Shown here piece after piece: positions 1-5,250 of a stretch of DNA of 6,211 nt. Position 1 is the first letter of the stretch; each line of letters begins with the position of its first letter. The stretch is from assembly GCA_040002735.1 (NCBI GenBank), contig JBDUDX010000172.1, positions 1 through 6,211 of the forward strand, given 5' to 3'. The notes under the pieces are model-generated. The model was not told the DNA's origin. It saw nothing but the letters and a program-made list of their open reading frames with translations, and did not search any database. The stretch is from JADGOV01 sp040002735. GTDB lineage: Bacteria > Actinomycetota > Actinomycetes > JADGOV01. Position numbers and translations under genes: made by a program.

Positions 1-461
1 GTGGCCGCCAGGACCAGCGCGGCCGCGCCGTTGTTGACGATCAGTACGTCCCTCTCGGTCGGCGCCGCGCCGGCTACGGCGGCTCGCAGGGCGGCCAGCG
101 CGCCGCGGCCCCGCCGGGCCCGCGTGCCGGTGTCCAGGTCGTACTCCACGTCGACGTACCCGCTGGCGAGGACCAGCGCCTCGCGGGCTGCCGGTGACAG
201 CGGCGCCCGCCCGAGGTTGGTGTGCAGGACGACGCCGGTGGCGTTCAGTACCGCTCGCAACTGGGTGCTGGCCGCTGGCAGGAGGTCGACCGCGGCCTCG
301 ACCACCGCATCGGGCGCGAGCGCTCCCTCGCGGGCCTGCTGCTGGGCCGCCCGTACCGCATCCTTCACCGCCGGTCGGCCCAGTCGCGACTCCGCGGCGA
401 CCAGCCGAGGGTCGCCCAGCACCACGTCCGTCCGCGGCACCGCGCGCGCAACGCCCTCCAC
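1..461 (-). CDS. selA: L-seryl-tRNA(Sec) selenium transferase (selenocysteine synthase), N-terminal 153 residues, cut by window edge
   Basis: SelA is the PLP-dependent enzyme that converts Ser-tRNA(Sec) to Sec-tRNA(Sec) with selenophosphate as selenium donor, in the cytoplasm. The minus-strand reading gives a typical SelA N-terminus: VPRTDVVLGDPRL at about residues 8-20, LNATGVVLHTNLGRAPLS at 72-89, VEYDLDTGTR at 105-114 and VNNGAAALVLAA at 142-153, matching the family's NATGxxxHTNLGRA and VNNNAAA blocks. The PLP lysine and most of the catalytic fold lie beyond the left edge. An in-frame TAG at 473-471 limits the start to GTG at 467 or GTG at 461. I chose 461 because a TAnnnT hexamer (TAGCCT, 473-468) ends exactly 6 nt before it, as in leaderless actinobacterial genes; no Shine-Dalgarno sequence is visible for either. 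The stop of the alcohol dehydrogenase gene lies 44 bp upstream on the same strand, so co-transcription is also possible. The reading of family is secure; the start is less so. Confidence 0.93.
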   Translation of the reverse strand, partial: MEGVARAVPRTDVVLGDPRLVAAESRLGRPAVKDAVRAAQQQAREGALAPDAVVEAAVDLLPAASTQLRAVLNATGVVLHTNLGRAPLSPAAREALVLASGYVDVEYDLDTGTRARRGRGALAALRAAVAGAAPTERDVLIVNNGAAALVLAA

Positions 462-467
462 CCGCAC

Positions 468-473
468 AGGCTA
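468..473 (-). promoter_or_regulatory. Possible -10 hexamer of a leaderless selA transcript
   Basis: The minus strand reads TAGCCT, then 6 nt, then GTG (461-459). The TAnnnT pattern at this distance is the usual -10 of leaderless actinobacterial mRNAs. No convincing -35 is present and the 38 bp upstream carry no SD-like sequence. The call is inferred from spacing only; the same spacing occurs at selD. Confidence 0.3.
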
Positions 474-505
474 GGTGCCGAAGCGGGCGGTGGGCGTTGC
501 GGTGA

Positions 506-1555
506 CTACCGAGAAATGACGACCTTGAGGGCGTTGTGTTCCCCGGCATGGGAGAATACGTCGTACGCCTTGAGCATCTCGTCGAGCTGGAAATTATGCG
601 TGCCGAATTTCTCCGGGCTAATCTTTCCGCCGACGACGAGGTTCAGCAATGTCGGCACGGTGATTCCGTTGACCAGACCGGTCGTAATCGTCACATTCTT
701 GATCCACAATTCTTCAAGGTGCAGCGTCGCCGAGGTGCTGTGGACGCCGACGTTGGCGATCGTGCCACCGGGCCGAACGAGCCGGACCGCGTTTTCGAAC
801 GTGGCCGGAACACCAACCGCTTCGATAGCGACATCGACGCCGAGTCCATCGCTGGTCAGCGCGGCGACTTGCTTGTCCAGGTCGCTGTCACCCGCATTGA
901 CGGTGTGGTCTGCGCCGAACTGCTTGGCGTGTTCCAGTCGAGACTCGTCGAGGTCGATCGCGATGACCCGGCTCGCCCCGTACAGCCCCGCCGTCATGAT
1001 CGCCGCCAGCCCGACCGGACCGGCTCCGACCACGGCCACCACGTCACCGGGCTTCACCCGGCCGTACTGCACGCCGATCTCGAACCCCGTCGGAAGGATG
1101 TCGGCGAGGAAGAGTACCTGCTGGTCGCTGACGCCCTCGGGGACCTTGTGGACGCTGGTCTCTGCGTACGGAACCCGGACGTACTCCGCCTGGGTCCCGT
1201 CGATGAGGTACCCGAAAATCCAACCCACGCCACCCACCGCCTGGCAATGGCTGGGCATCGCGATCTTGCAATACGAGCATCGCCCGCAGGAGGTGATGGC
1301 CGGGACGAGTACCCGGTCACCGGCGGCGAGGCTGCTCACCGCGGAGCCCACCTCGACAACCGTGCCGACCGCCTCATGACCGAGTACCCGGCCATCGGTA
1401 ACCGCCGGAACATCGCCTTTGAGAATGTGCAGGTCGGTGCCGCAAATCGTGGTGGTCTCTACCCGTACCAAAACATCGGTGGGATCGCGCAAAACAGGGT
1501 CGCTGATCGTTTCCCAATCCTTTTGGCCGGGACCGTGGTACACCAGTGCCTTCAT
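506..1555 (-). CDS. Zinc-dependent medium-chain alcohol dehydrogenase
   Basis: A complete 349-residue member of the zinc-containing medium-chain dehydrogenase/reductase family, which oxidises alcohols or reduces aldehydes/ketones with a nicotinamide cofactor in the cytoplasm. Visible hallmarks: catalytic zinc ligand Cys38 in TTTICGTDLH, the GHE signature at 59-61 (His60, Glu61), the four structural-zinc cysteines 90, 93, 96 and 104, Asp152 in the third catalytic ligand region, and the Rossmann motif GAGPVG at 177-182. Asp201/Asp203 at the end of the second Rossmann strand suggest NAD(H) rather than NADP(H). A TTG at 1561 would add two residues, but ATG at 1555 gives the usual MKAL start and has GAAAGG 10 nt upstream. 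The gene ends 44 bp before selA on the same strand and is divergent from mntH. Several segments are much less GC-rich than selA or selD (hand counts of 55-58% in two 60-base lines), suggesting a different origin. The substrate cannot be told from sequence; a role in selenium metabolism is not supported. Confidence 0.94.
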   Translation of the reverse strand: MKALVYHGPGQKDWETISDPVLRDPTDVLVRVETTTICGTDLHILKGDVPAVTDGRVLGHEAVGTVVEVGSAVSSLAAGDRVLVPAITSCGRCSYCKIAMPSHCQAVGGVGWIFGYLIDGTQAEYVRVPYAETSVHKVPEGVSDQQVLFLADILPTGFEIGVQYGRVKPGDVVAVVGAGPVGLAAIMTAGLYGASRVIAIDLDESRLEHAKQFGADHTVNAGDSDLDKQVAALTSDGLGVDVAIEAVGVPATFENAVRLVRPGGTIANVGVHSTSATLHLEELWIKNVTITTGLVNGITVPTLLNLVVGGKISPEKFGTHNFQLDEMLKAYDVFSHAGEHNALKVVISR

Positions 1556-1565
1556 TCTCAACTCG

Positions 1566-1571
1566 CCTTTC
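1566..1571 (-). promoter_or_regulatory. Ribosome binding site of the alcohol dehydrogenase gene
   Basis: The minus strand reads GAAAGG, 10 nt before ATG 1555 and only 4 nt before the alternative TTG 1561. The site is a moderate match to the anti-SD. Together with the family's usual MKAL N-terminus it favours the ATG. Confidence 0.5.
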
Positions 1572-1588
1572 TTGGGGTATATCGGGGG

Positions 1589-1594
1589 ACTTTA
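1589..1594 (-). promoter_or_regulatory. Possible -10 element of the alcohol dehydrogenase promoter
   Basis: TAAAGT on the minus strand fits TAnnnT and would place the transcript start near 1582, leaving a leader of about 27 nt that contains the GAAAGG site. No good -35 lies 16-18 nt upstream. An alternative pair, TCGACT (1603-1598) with TATACC (1581-1576) at 16-nt spacing, is a better two-box match, but its start point would fall inside the ribosome binding site. Neither is secure. The remainder of the 1556-1724 intergenic region holds a 10-base palindrome at 1644-1653 (TCCCCGGGGA) and no metal-regulator box I can recognise. Confidence 0.28.
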
Positions 1595-1724
1595 GCCAGT
1601 CGAGATCGAGGAAAGACTTTGTTCGGCAGCCGTCCGGTCTTCATCCCCGGGGACGATGGCCCTTGTGATCTGGGTCTCATGAGGATGCCTCCGGGACGTC
1701 AACGAGGCATAGCCTGAGCCTTCC

Positions 1725-2993
1725 ATGGGCGCGTTGACGGCTCTCACCTCCGATCCCCCGAGGCAGGCCCACCGCAGAAGGCGGAGCGGCCTGCGCGCGG
1801 CCGCAGCCTTCGCCGGCCCCGCCTTCCTGGTCTCCGTCGGCTACATGGATCCCGGCAACTGGGGTACCGATCTGGCGGCCGGCAGCCGGTACGGATATCA
1901 GCTGCTGTGGGTACTGGTTGCGGCGAACGTGGCGGCGCTCTTTCTGCAGCGGCTGTCTGCCAAGCTCGGCATCGTCACCGGCAAGCACCTCGCGCAGCTG
2001 ATCGGCGAGCACATCGCGACCGGCCCACGGCGGGCGTATGCCGGCCTCGCGCTCACCGCGATGCTGGTCACCGAGACCGCTGAGTTCCTCGGTGTGGTGG
2101 TTGCCCTGCGGTTACTGCTGCGGCTGCCACTGCTCGCCGCGGTCGCCCTCGGCGGGATCCTGGTACTGGGCTTGCTCGCGCTCGGGGCGCGTCGTGCCCG
2201 CCCGCTGGAACGGGCCGTCTTCGCCCTGCTCGGCACGGTGGCGGCGGCGTACCTGGTGGAGTTGTGGCTGGCCCCCCCGCCGGTCGGTGGCGTGCTCCGC
2301 GGGTTGGCGCCGACCCTGCCGTCGGGATCGCTGCCGATCGCATTGGGCATCCTCGGCGCGGTGGTCATGCCGCACAACCTGTACCTGCACTCCGGGTTGG
2401 TGCTGGACCGGCGCGGGGACGGCTCAGACCCGCGGGGCGTGCTGCGCCGGTGCACGGTGGAGAGCGGCATCGCGCTCAACCTGGCGCTGGGCGTCAACGC
2501 GGCAATCCTGCTGATGGCGGCCACCACGTTCTTCGGCCTGGGCGCGGACGTCAGCTCGCTCGGCGAAGCGCACGCCACCCTCACCCCGCTGGTCGGCTCG
2601 GCGGCGGCGCTGGCCTTCGGGCTGGCGCTCCTCGCCGCCGGACTCGCGTCCTGCATCACCGGCGGGATCGCCACCCAGTACGTCATCGACGGGCTGATCC
2701 GGACGCGGCATCTGCGCTCCCCGCTGCTGCGGCGACTGATCGCGATCGTGCCGGCGACGATCGTCCTGGCGGCCGGTACTCCCGAGATCATGGCCCTGGT
2801 ATGGAGTCAGGTGGTGCTCGCGCTGACCCTGCCGGCGGTCATCATCCCGTTGCTGCTGCTCGTTCGGAGCCCTCGGGTCATGAGGCAGCACGCCATCGGC
2901 CGCCCGGCACTGGTCACCGGCATCCTGATGACCGCCACACTGATCGGGTTGAACGCCATCGCGGTGTGGCAGGTGCTCGTCGGCGGCGGCTGA
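1725..2993 (+). CDS. mntH: NRAMP-family manganese/divalent metal transporter
   Basis: A 422-residue, strongly hydrophobic protein of the NRAMP family, which imports Mn(II) and related divalent metals across the cytoplasmic membrane with protons. The two metal-binding unwound helices are clear: DPGNW at 42-46 in TM1 (Asp42, Asn45) and AVVMPHNLYLHS at 212-223 in TM6 (Ala212, Met215, His217). The methionine is the residue that selects transition metals over Ca/Mg in characterised NRAMPs, so this is a transporter of the usual specificity rather than an Mg-type or Al-type relative. TETAEFLG at 116-123 and SQVVLALTLP at 361-370 are other conserved family blocks. Length and about 11 hydrophobic segments agree with the family. 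The start is ATG 1725; residues 1-25 form a basic cytoplasmic tail. There is no strong SD; a TAGCCT hexamer at 1710-1715 ends 9 nt before the ATG, so the leader may be very short. A small gene follows 46 bp downstream on the same strand. Mn-responsive control is expected for the family but no operator is evident. Confidence 0.95.
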   Translation: MGALTALTSDPPRQAHRRRRSGLRAAAAFAGPAFLVSVGYMDPGNWGTDLAAGSRYGYQLLWVLVAANVAALFLQRLSAKLGIVTGKHLAQLIGEHIATGPRRAYAGLALTAMLVTETAEFLGVVVALRLLLRLPLLAAVALGGILVLGLLALGARRARPLERAVFALLGTVAAAYLVELWLAPPPVGGVLRGLAPTLPSGSLPIALGILGAVVMPHNLYLHSGLVLDRRGDGSDPRGVLRRCTVESGIALNLALGVNAAILLMAATTFFGLGADVSSLGEAHATLTPLVGSAAALAFGLALLAAGLASCITGGIATQYVIDGLIRTRHLRSPLLRRLIAIVPATIVLAAGTPEIMALVWSQVVLALTLPAVIIPLLLLVRSPRVMRQHAIGRPALVTGILMTATLIGLNAIAVWQVLVGGG

Positions 2994-3029
2994 CCGATAC
3001 TGAACAAAGTCCGAGGAATAACGAGAAGC

Positions 3030-3033
3030 GGAG
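3030..3033 (+). promoter_or_regulatory. Ribosome binding site deciding the start of the small downstream gene
   Basis: GGAG lies 6 nt before GTG 3040 but only 3 nt before the in-frame GTG 3037. The spacing favours 3040. A further AGGA upstream (from about 3013) is too far away for either codon. Confidence 0.45.
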
Positions 3034-3039
3034 CGAGTG

Positions 3040-3477
3040 GTGGCTGAGCAGCCGAGGTCCGACGATGCGATGACGCACCTGATCCGAGCCGCCGCGGAGG
3101 ACGTGATCCACCGCACCCGCGCCTTCGCCGATCTGGTCCGCAGCACGGGCGGTACCGGCCTCAACGCGCTCGGCGCGTTGAGCGCGCCGGTCCCCCGGGC
3201 ATTCGGGGACGTCGTTTCCTCGTTGCAGGGCATGATGGAACAGACGCCGGGGCCGGGCGCCCAGCTGGACATGTTCCTGCAGGAGATCCACGCCAAACGG
3301 GCGTTGGTGCAGGCGCTACAGACGCAGCTGGGCTCGTTCGACAACCAGCTGGAAATCCTGCAAGGCTCCCTGGAGCCGTTGCGGGTGTGGGGCCAGCAGT
3401 GGTCGAACGTGCAGAATTCCCTCGCCGAAACTCTGGGCGTCTTCCGTCCCGGGTCCGGCAGCCGCCCCGGCGACTAG
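3040..3477 (+). CDS. Small helix-rich protein of unknown function, downstream of mntH
   Basis: A 145-residue protein that I do not recognise. It has no signal peptide, no transmembrane segment and no cysteine. Residues about 10-37 and 75-133 read as long amphipathic helices; in the second, hydrophobic residues recur at three- to four-residue spacing (Leu80, Ile83, Leu89, Leu93, Leu97, Leu104, Leu107, Leu111, Leu114, Trp118, Trp121, Val124, Leu128, Leu132), suggesting a coiled coil or helical bundle. A Pro/Gly-rich stretch (about 69-73) separates the helices and the C-terminus is a short Gly/Ser/Pro/Arg tail. The pattern resembles phasin-like or small surface-coating proteins, but this is resemblance only. 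The start is GTG 3040 from RBS spacing (GTG 3037 adds one Val). It lies 46 bp after mntH with no terminator visible between, so the two are probably one operon. It converges with the malic enzyme gene. Length, codon bias and the RBS support a real gene. Confidence 0.78.
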   Translation: MAEQPRSDDAMTHLIRAAAEDVIHRTRAFADLVRSTGGTGLNALGALSAPVPRAFGDVVSSLQGMMEQTPGPGAQLDMFLQEIHAKRALVQALQTQLGSFDNQLEILQGSLEPLRVWGQQWSNVQNSLAETLGVFRPGSGSRPGD

Positions 3478-3527
3478 CCGAGCCCACCTGGGGAGACGGG
3501 CCCGGCGAGTAACCGGCTCCCATAAGG

Positions 3528-4955
3528 TCAGATCGAGGCCAGCGAACTGGGCACGGTTCCCAGACCAGCGGCCACCGCCGCGTCCGAAACCGCCTTCGCC
3601 ACCGCAGGAACCACCCGGGAGTCGAAGATCGACGGAACGATGTGGTCGTAGGAGACACCGTCCGCCGCGACGATGTCCGCGATCGCCCGGGCAGCCGCCA
3701 CCTTCATCGAGATGTCCACCGAGCTGGCCCGGCTGTCGAGCAAGCCGCGGAACACACCCGGGAAGACCAGCACGTTGTTGATCTGGTTTGCATAGTCGCT
3801 GCGGCCGGTGGCGACGACCGCGACGTTTTCCGGCATCTCCTCCGGCATGATCTCCGGGATCGGGTTCGCCAGAGCGAAAACGATCGCCCGGTCCGCCATG
3901 GTGGCGATCCACTCCGGCTGAACCAGCCCGGGGCCGCTCACGCCGAGGAAGACGTCTGCGTCGACGAGTGCACGTTCCACGCCCCCAGAGAGGCCCTTCG
4001 GGTTGGTCACTTCGGCGATCGCCCGCTTGTCGGCGTTCAGATCCGTCCGGTCGGTGGAGATGATGCCGTGCCGATCGGCGCCCACGACGTGACCGACGCC
4101 GGCGTGCTGCCAGAGCTTCACACAAGCCACCCCGGCCGCGCCCATGCCGAGGCAGACCACCTTGAGGTCCTCCAGCCGCTTTCCGACCACCTCGGCGGCG
4201 CCGAACAGGGCGGCGAGGGAGACCACCGCGGTGCCGTGCTGGTCGTCGTGGAAGATCGGGATATCCAGCTCGTCCTGCAGCCGCCGTTCCACCTCGAAAC
4301 ACACCGGCGCGGCGACGTCCTCCAGGTTGATGCCGCCGAAGCCAGGCGCGATGGCCTTGCCGACCGCGACGAGTTCCTCCACGCCGGAGGTCCGTACGCA
4401 CACCGGATATGCATCGACGTTCGCGAGCTGCTTGAACAGCATCGCTTTGCCCTCCATCACCGGCATTGCGGCTTCCGGGCCGATGTCGCCGAGCCCGAGC
4501 ACCGCCGTGCCGTCGGTGAGCACCGCCACCGAGTTCGGCTTGATCGTGTAATCCCAGACCAACTCCGGATTCGCACCGATCGCCGAGCAGACCCGCCCCA
4601 CGCCGGGGGTGTAGGCCATAGAGAGGTCGTCGCGGGTGAGTACGGGGAACTTGGGGGCTATTTCGATCTTGCCCCGGCGGTGCCGGTCGAAGACCCGGTC
4701 GGTGACCGATAGCAGTTCCACACCCTCAACCGCACGGGCCGCCGCTACGACCTCATGGCCGTGGGCCTCGCCCCGGGTCTCCACCTGAATCTGCCGAATG
4801 ATCACTTCACCCTGGTGCTCCAGGATGTCGATCGCGTCCACGAGGGCACCGGCGCCACCCAGCGCGGAGGTGAGCTTCCCGAGTGTCCCGGGAATACGTT
4901 GCAGCGATACCCGCAACGTGAGGGTGTTGCCGGCGGATGGATGGATGACGATCAT
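3528..4955 (-). CDS. Malic enzyme with N-terminal ACT domain (malate oxidative decarboxylation, probably NAD-dependent)
   Basis: A complete 475-residue malic enzyme, converting L-malate to pyruvate and CO2 with reduction of NAD(P), which links the TCA cycle to pyruvate. Residues about 9-87 form an ACT-type regulatory domain (SLQRIPGTLGKLTSALGGAGALV at its start), expected to bind a small effector. The catalytic part follows: SMAYTPGVG at 112-120 with catalytic Tyr115, the block ending MEGKAMLFK with catalytic Lys170, FGGINLEDV at 206-214 with metal ligands Glu212 and Asp213, FHDDQHGTA at 235-243 with a further acidic ligand, the dinucleotide-binding GMGAAG at 270-275, NPIPEI at 364-369 and GRSDYANQINN at 384-394. 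All expected catalytic residues are present. The start is ATG 4955 with GAGAGG (4969-4964) 8 nt upstream. Cofactor preference is inferred from relatives of the short bacterial ACT-malic enzyme type and is not proven here. It lies downstream of selC on the same strand with a 158-bp gap, probably with its own promoter. Confidence 0.96.
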   Translation of the reverse strand: MIVIHPSAGNTLTLRVSLQRIPGTLGKLTSALGGAGALVDAIDILEHQGEVIIRQIQVETRGEAHGHEVVAAARAVEGVELLSVTDRVFDRHRRGKIEIAPKFPVLTRDDLSMAYTPGVGRVCSAIGANPELVWDYTIKPNSVAVLTDGTAVLGLGDIGPEAAMPVMEGKAMLFKQLANVDAYPVCVRTSGVEELVAVGKAIAPGFGGINLEDVAAPVCFEVERRLQDELDIPIFHDDQHGTAVVSLAALFGAAEVVGKRLEDLKVVCLGMGAAGVACVKLWQHAGVGHVVGADRHGIISTDRTDLNADKRAIAEVTNPKGLSGGVERALVDADVFLGVSGPGLVQPEWIATMADRAIVFALANPIPEIMPEEMPENVAVVATGRSDYANQINNVLVFPGVFRGLLDSRASSVDISMKVAAARAIADIVAADGVSYDHIVPSIFDSRVVPAVAKAVSDAAVAAGLGTVPSSLASI

Positions 4956-4963
4956 GATTGGTG

Positions 4964-4969
4964 CCTCTC
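4964..4969 (-). promoter_or_regulatory. Ribosome binding site of the malic enzyme gene
   Basis: GAGAGG on the minus strand lies 8 nt before ATG 4955, normal spacing, and fixes that start. This is the clearest Shine-Dalgarno site in the window, in contrast with selA, selD and mntH. Confidence 0.6.
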
Positions 4970-5017
4970 TCGTCGGATCGGGCGGTCCGAGAGACTCTTG
5001 GTGCGCTCCACGAACCC

Positions 5018-5045
5018 GCAGAACTCACCGTAGTGAGGCAGTCAA
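5018..5045 (-). promoter_or_regulatory. Possible malic enzyme promoter
   Basis: On the minus strand TTGACT (5045-5040) matches the -35 consensus TTGACA at five of six positions. At 16-17 nt the -10 would be TTCTGC or TCTGCG, both poor. A short inverted repeat, CTCAC / 4 nt / GTGAG (5024-5037), lies in the spacer, where an operator would be placed. The -35 is good but the whole is unproven. Confidence 0.3.
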
Positions 5046-5061
5046 GAGCGGCACAGATCCG

Positions 5062-5091
5062 CCTGCCGGTGCCAGCGGGTCGTTTGGCAGG
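5062..5091 (-). repeat. Inverted repeat downstream of selC, possible weak terminator or processing hairpin
   Basis: CCTGCC at 5062-5067 and GGCAGG at 5086-5091 are perfect complements, with an 18-nt loop. An alternative inner pairing is TGCCA (5070-5074) with TGGCA (5085-5089). The repeat begins about 22 nt after the tRNA-Sec 3' end in the direction of selC transcription. There is no U-run on the minus strand, so a classical intrinsic terminator is not shown. Confidence 0.25.
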
Positions 5092-5113
5092 GCCTCGCCG
5101 GTACGCACCGCGG

Positions 5114-5206
5114 CGGAGGTGGACGGGAATCGAACCCGCCTGCCCGAGATCCTCGAGCACCTCGGTTTTGAAGACCGGGAGGGCCACCAGGCACCCACAC
5201 ACCTCC
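5114..5206 (-). tRNA. selC: Selenocysteine tRNA, anticodon TCA
   Basis: The minus strand encodes a 93-nt tRNA-Sec (to the discriminator base) that reads UGA as selenocysteine. The acceptor starts GGAGGTGT (5206-5199) and ends CCACCTCC (5122-5115); seven pairs are Watson-Crick and the eighth reads U opposite C. The anticodon loop CTTCAAA (5173-5167) carries TCA at 5171-5169. The long extra arm is diagnostic: TGCTCGAG (5159-5152), a 3-nt loop and CTCGGGCA (5148-5141) give eight pairs, one a T-G wobble. The T arm is GCGGG / TTCGATT / CCCGT with the G-T outer pair also seen in E. coli selC. The D arm has a 4-nt TGGT loop and a long stem with one U-C opposition, and the anticodon stem has one C-A opposition. 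The discriminator is G (5114), followed in the DNA by CCG rather than CCA, so the terminal A must be set by CCA-adding enzyme. It is divergent from selD, whose ATG is 33 bp away. Confidence 0.97.
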
Positions 5207-5238
5207 ACGGCGAACACTAACCCGCCTATCGTGCCGGT
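5207..5238. promoter_or_regulatory. Divergent selC-selD promoter region
   Basis: Only 32 bp separate the tRNA-Sec 5' end from the selD ATG, so the two promoters must overlap. On the minus strand TAGTGT (5219-5214) fits a -10 and ends 7 nt before the tRNA. On the plus strand TATCGT (5227-5232) fits a -10 and ends exactly 6 nt before ATG 5239, as expected for a leaderless selD mRNA. Neither has a recognisable -35. The selC -35 would fall at about 5237-5242, inside the inverted repeat around the selD start. Inferred from motif and spacing. Confidence 0.42.
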
Positions 5239-5250
5239 ATGACCGGCACG
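5230..5250. repeat. Perfect inverted repeat (9-base arms, 3-base centre) spanning the selD start codon
   Basis: The left arm CGTGCCGGT (5230-5238) and the right arm ACCGGCACG (5242-5250) are exact reverse complements, and the central three bases are the selD ATG. It could be a two-fold operator acting on both selC and selD, or, if selD mRNA starts upstream, an RNA hairpin with the start codon in its loop. The symmetry is directly visible; function is inferred. Confidence 0.6.

Noticed and set aside
222..1717. Long plus-strand open frames (222-1379 and 536-1717) over selA and the alcohol dehydrogenase gene
   Set aside because: They are antisense shadows of conserved minus-strand genes; their translations are Arg/Pro/Ser-rich with no family motif.
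1556..1724. MntR/DtxR-type metal-regulator box or Mn riboswitch before mntH
   Set aside because: Fragments such as TTTAGCC and TAGCCTGAGCC recall parts of such boxes, but no full two-fold symmetric site or riboswitch-like stem set is present.
2991..3054. Possible UGA read-through (selenocysteine) at the end of mntH or the malic enzyme gene
   Set aside because: The extensions beyond these TGA codons are under 20 codons before another stop, show no conserved sequence and no hairpin immediately downstream, and both proteins already end at the family's normal length.
2264..3344. Overlapping frames on both strands across mntH (2264-3073 plus, 2424-3344 minus, 1898-2791 minus)
   Set aside because: High-GC coding sequence leaves shadow frames open; the NRAMP frame has all conserved motifs and the others have none.
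3478..3527. Bidirectional terminator in the convergent gap between the small gene and the malic enzyme gene
   Set aside because: Only stems of four to five bases can be drawn and there is no T-run on either strand.
3316..4401. Long alternative minus-strand frame inside the malic enzyme gene
   Set aside because: It is a frame shift of the malic enzyme reading, rich in Arg and Gly, with no motif; it also overlaps the end of the small plus-strand gene.
4800..5220. Small plus-strand frames across the malic enzyme 5' end and selC
   Set aside because: They run antisense through a tRNA gene and the conserved ACT domain, and show no RBS or recognisable product.
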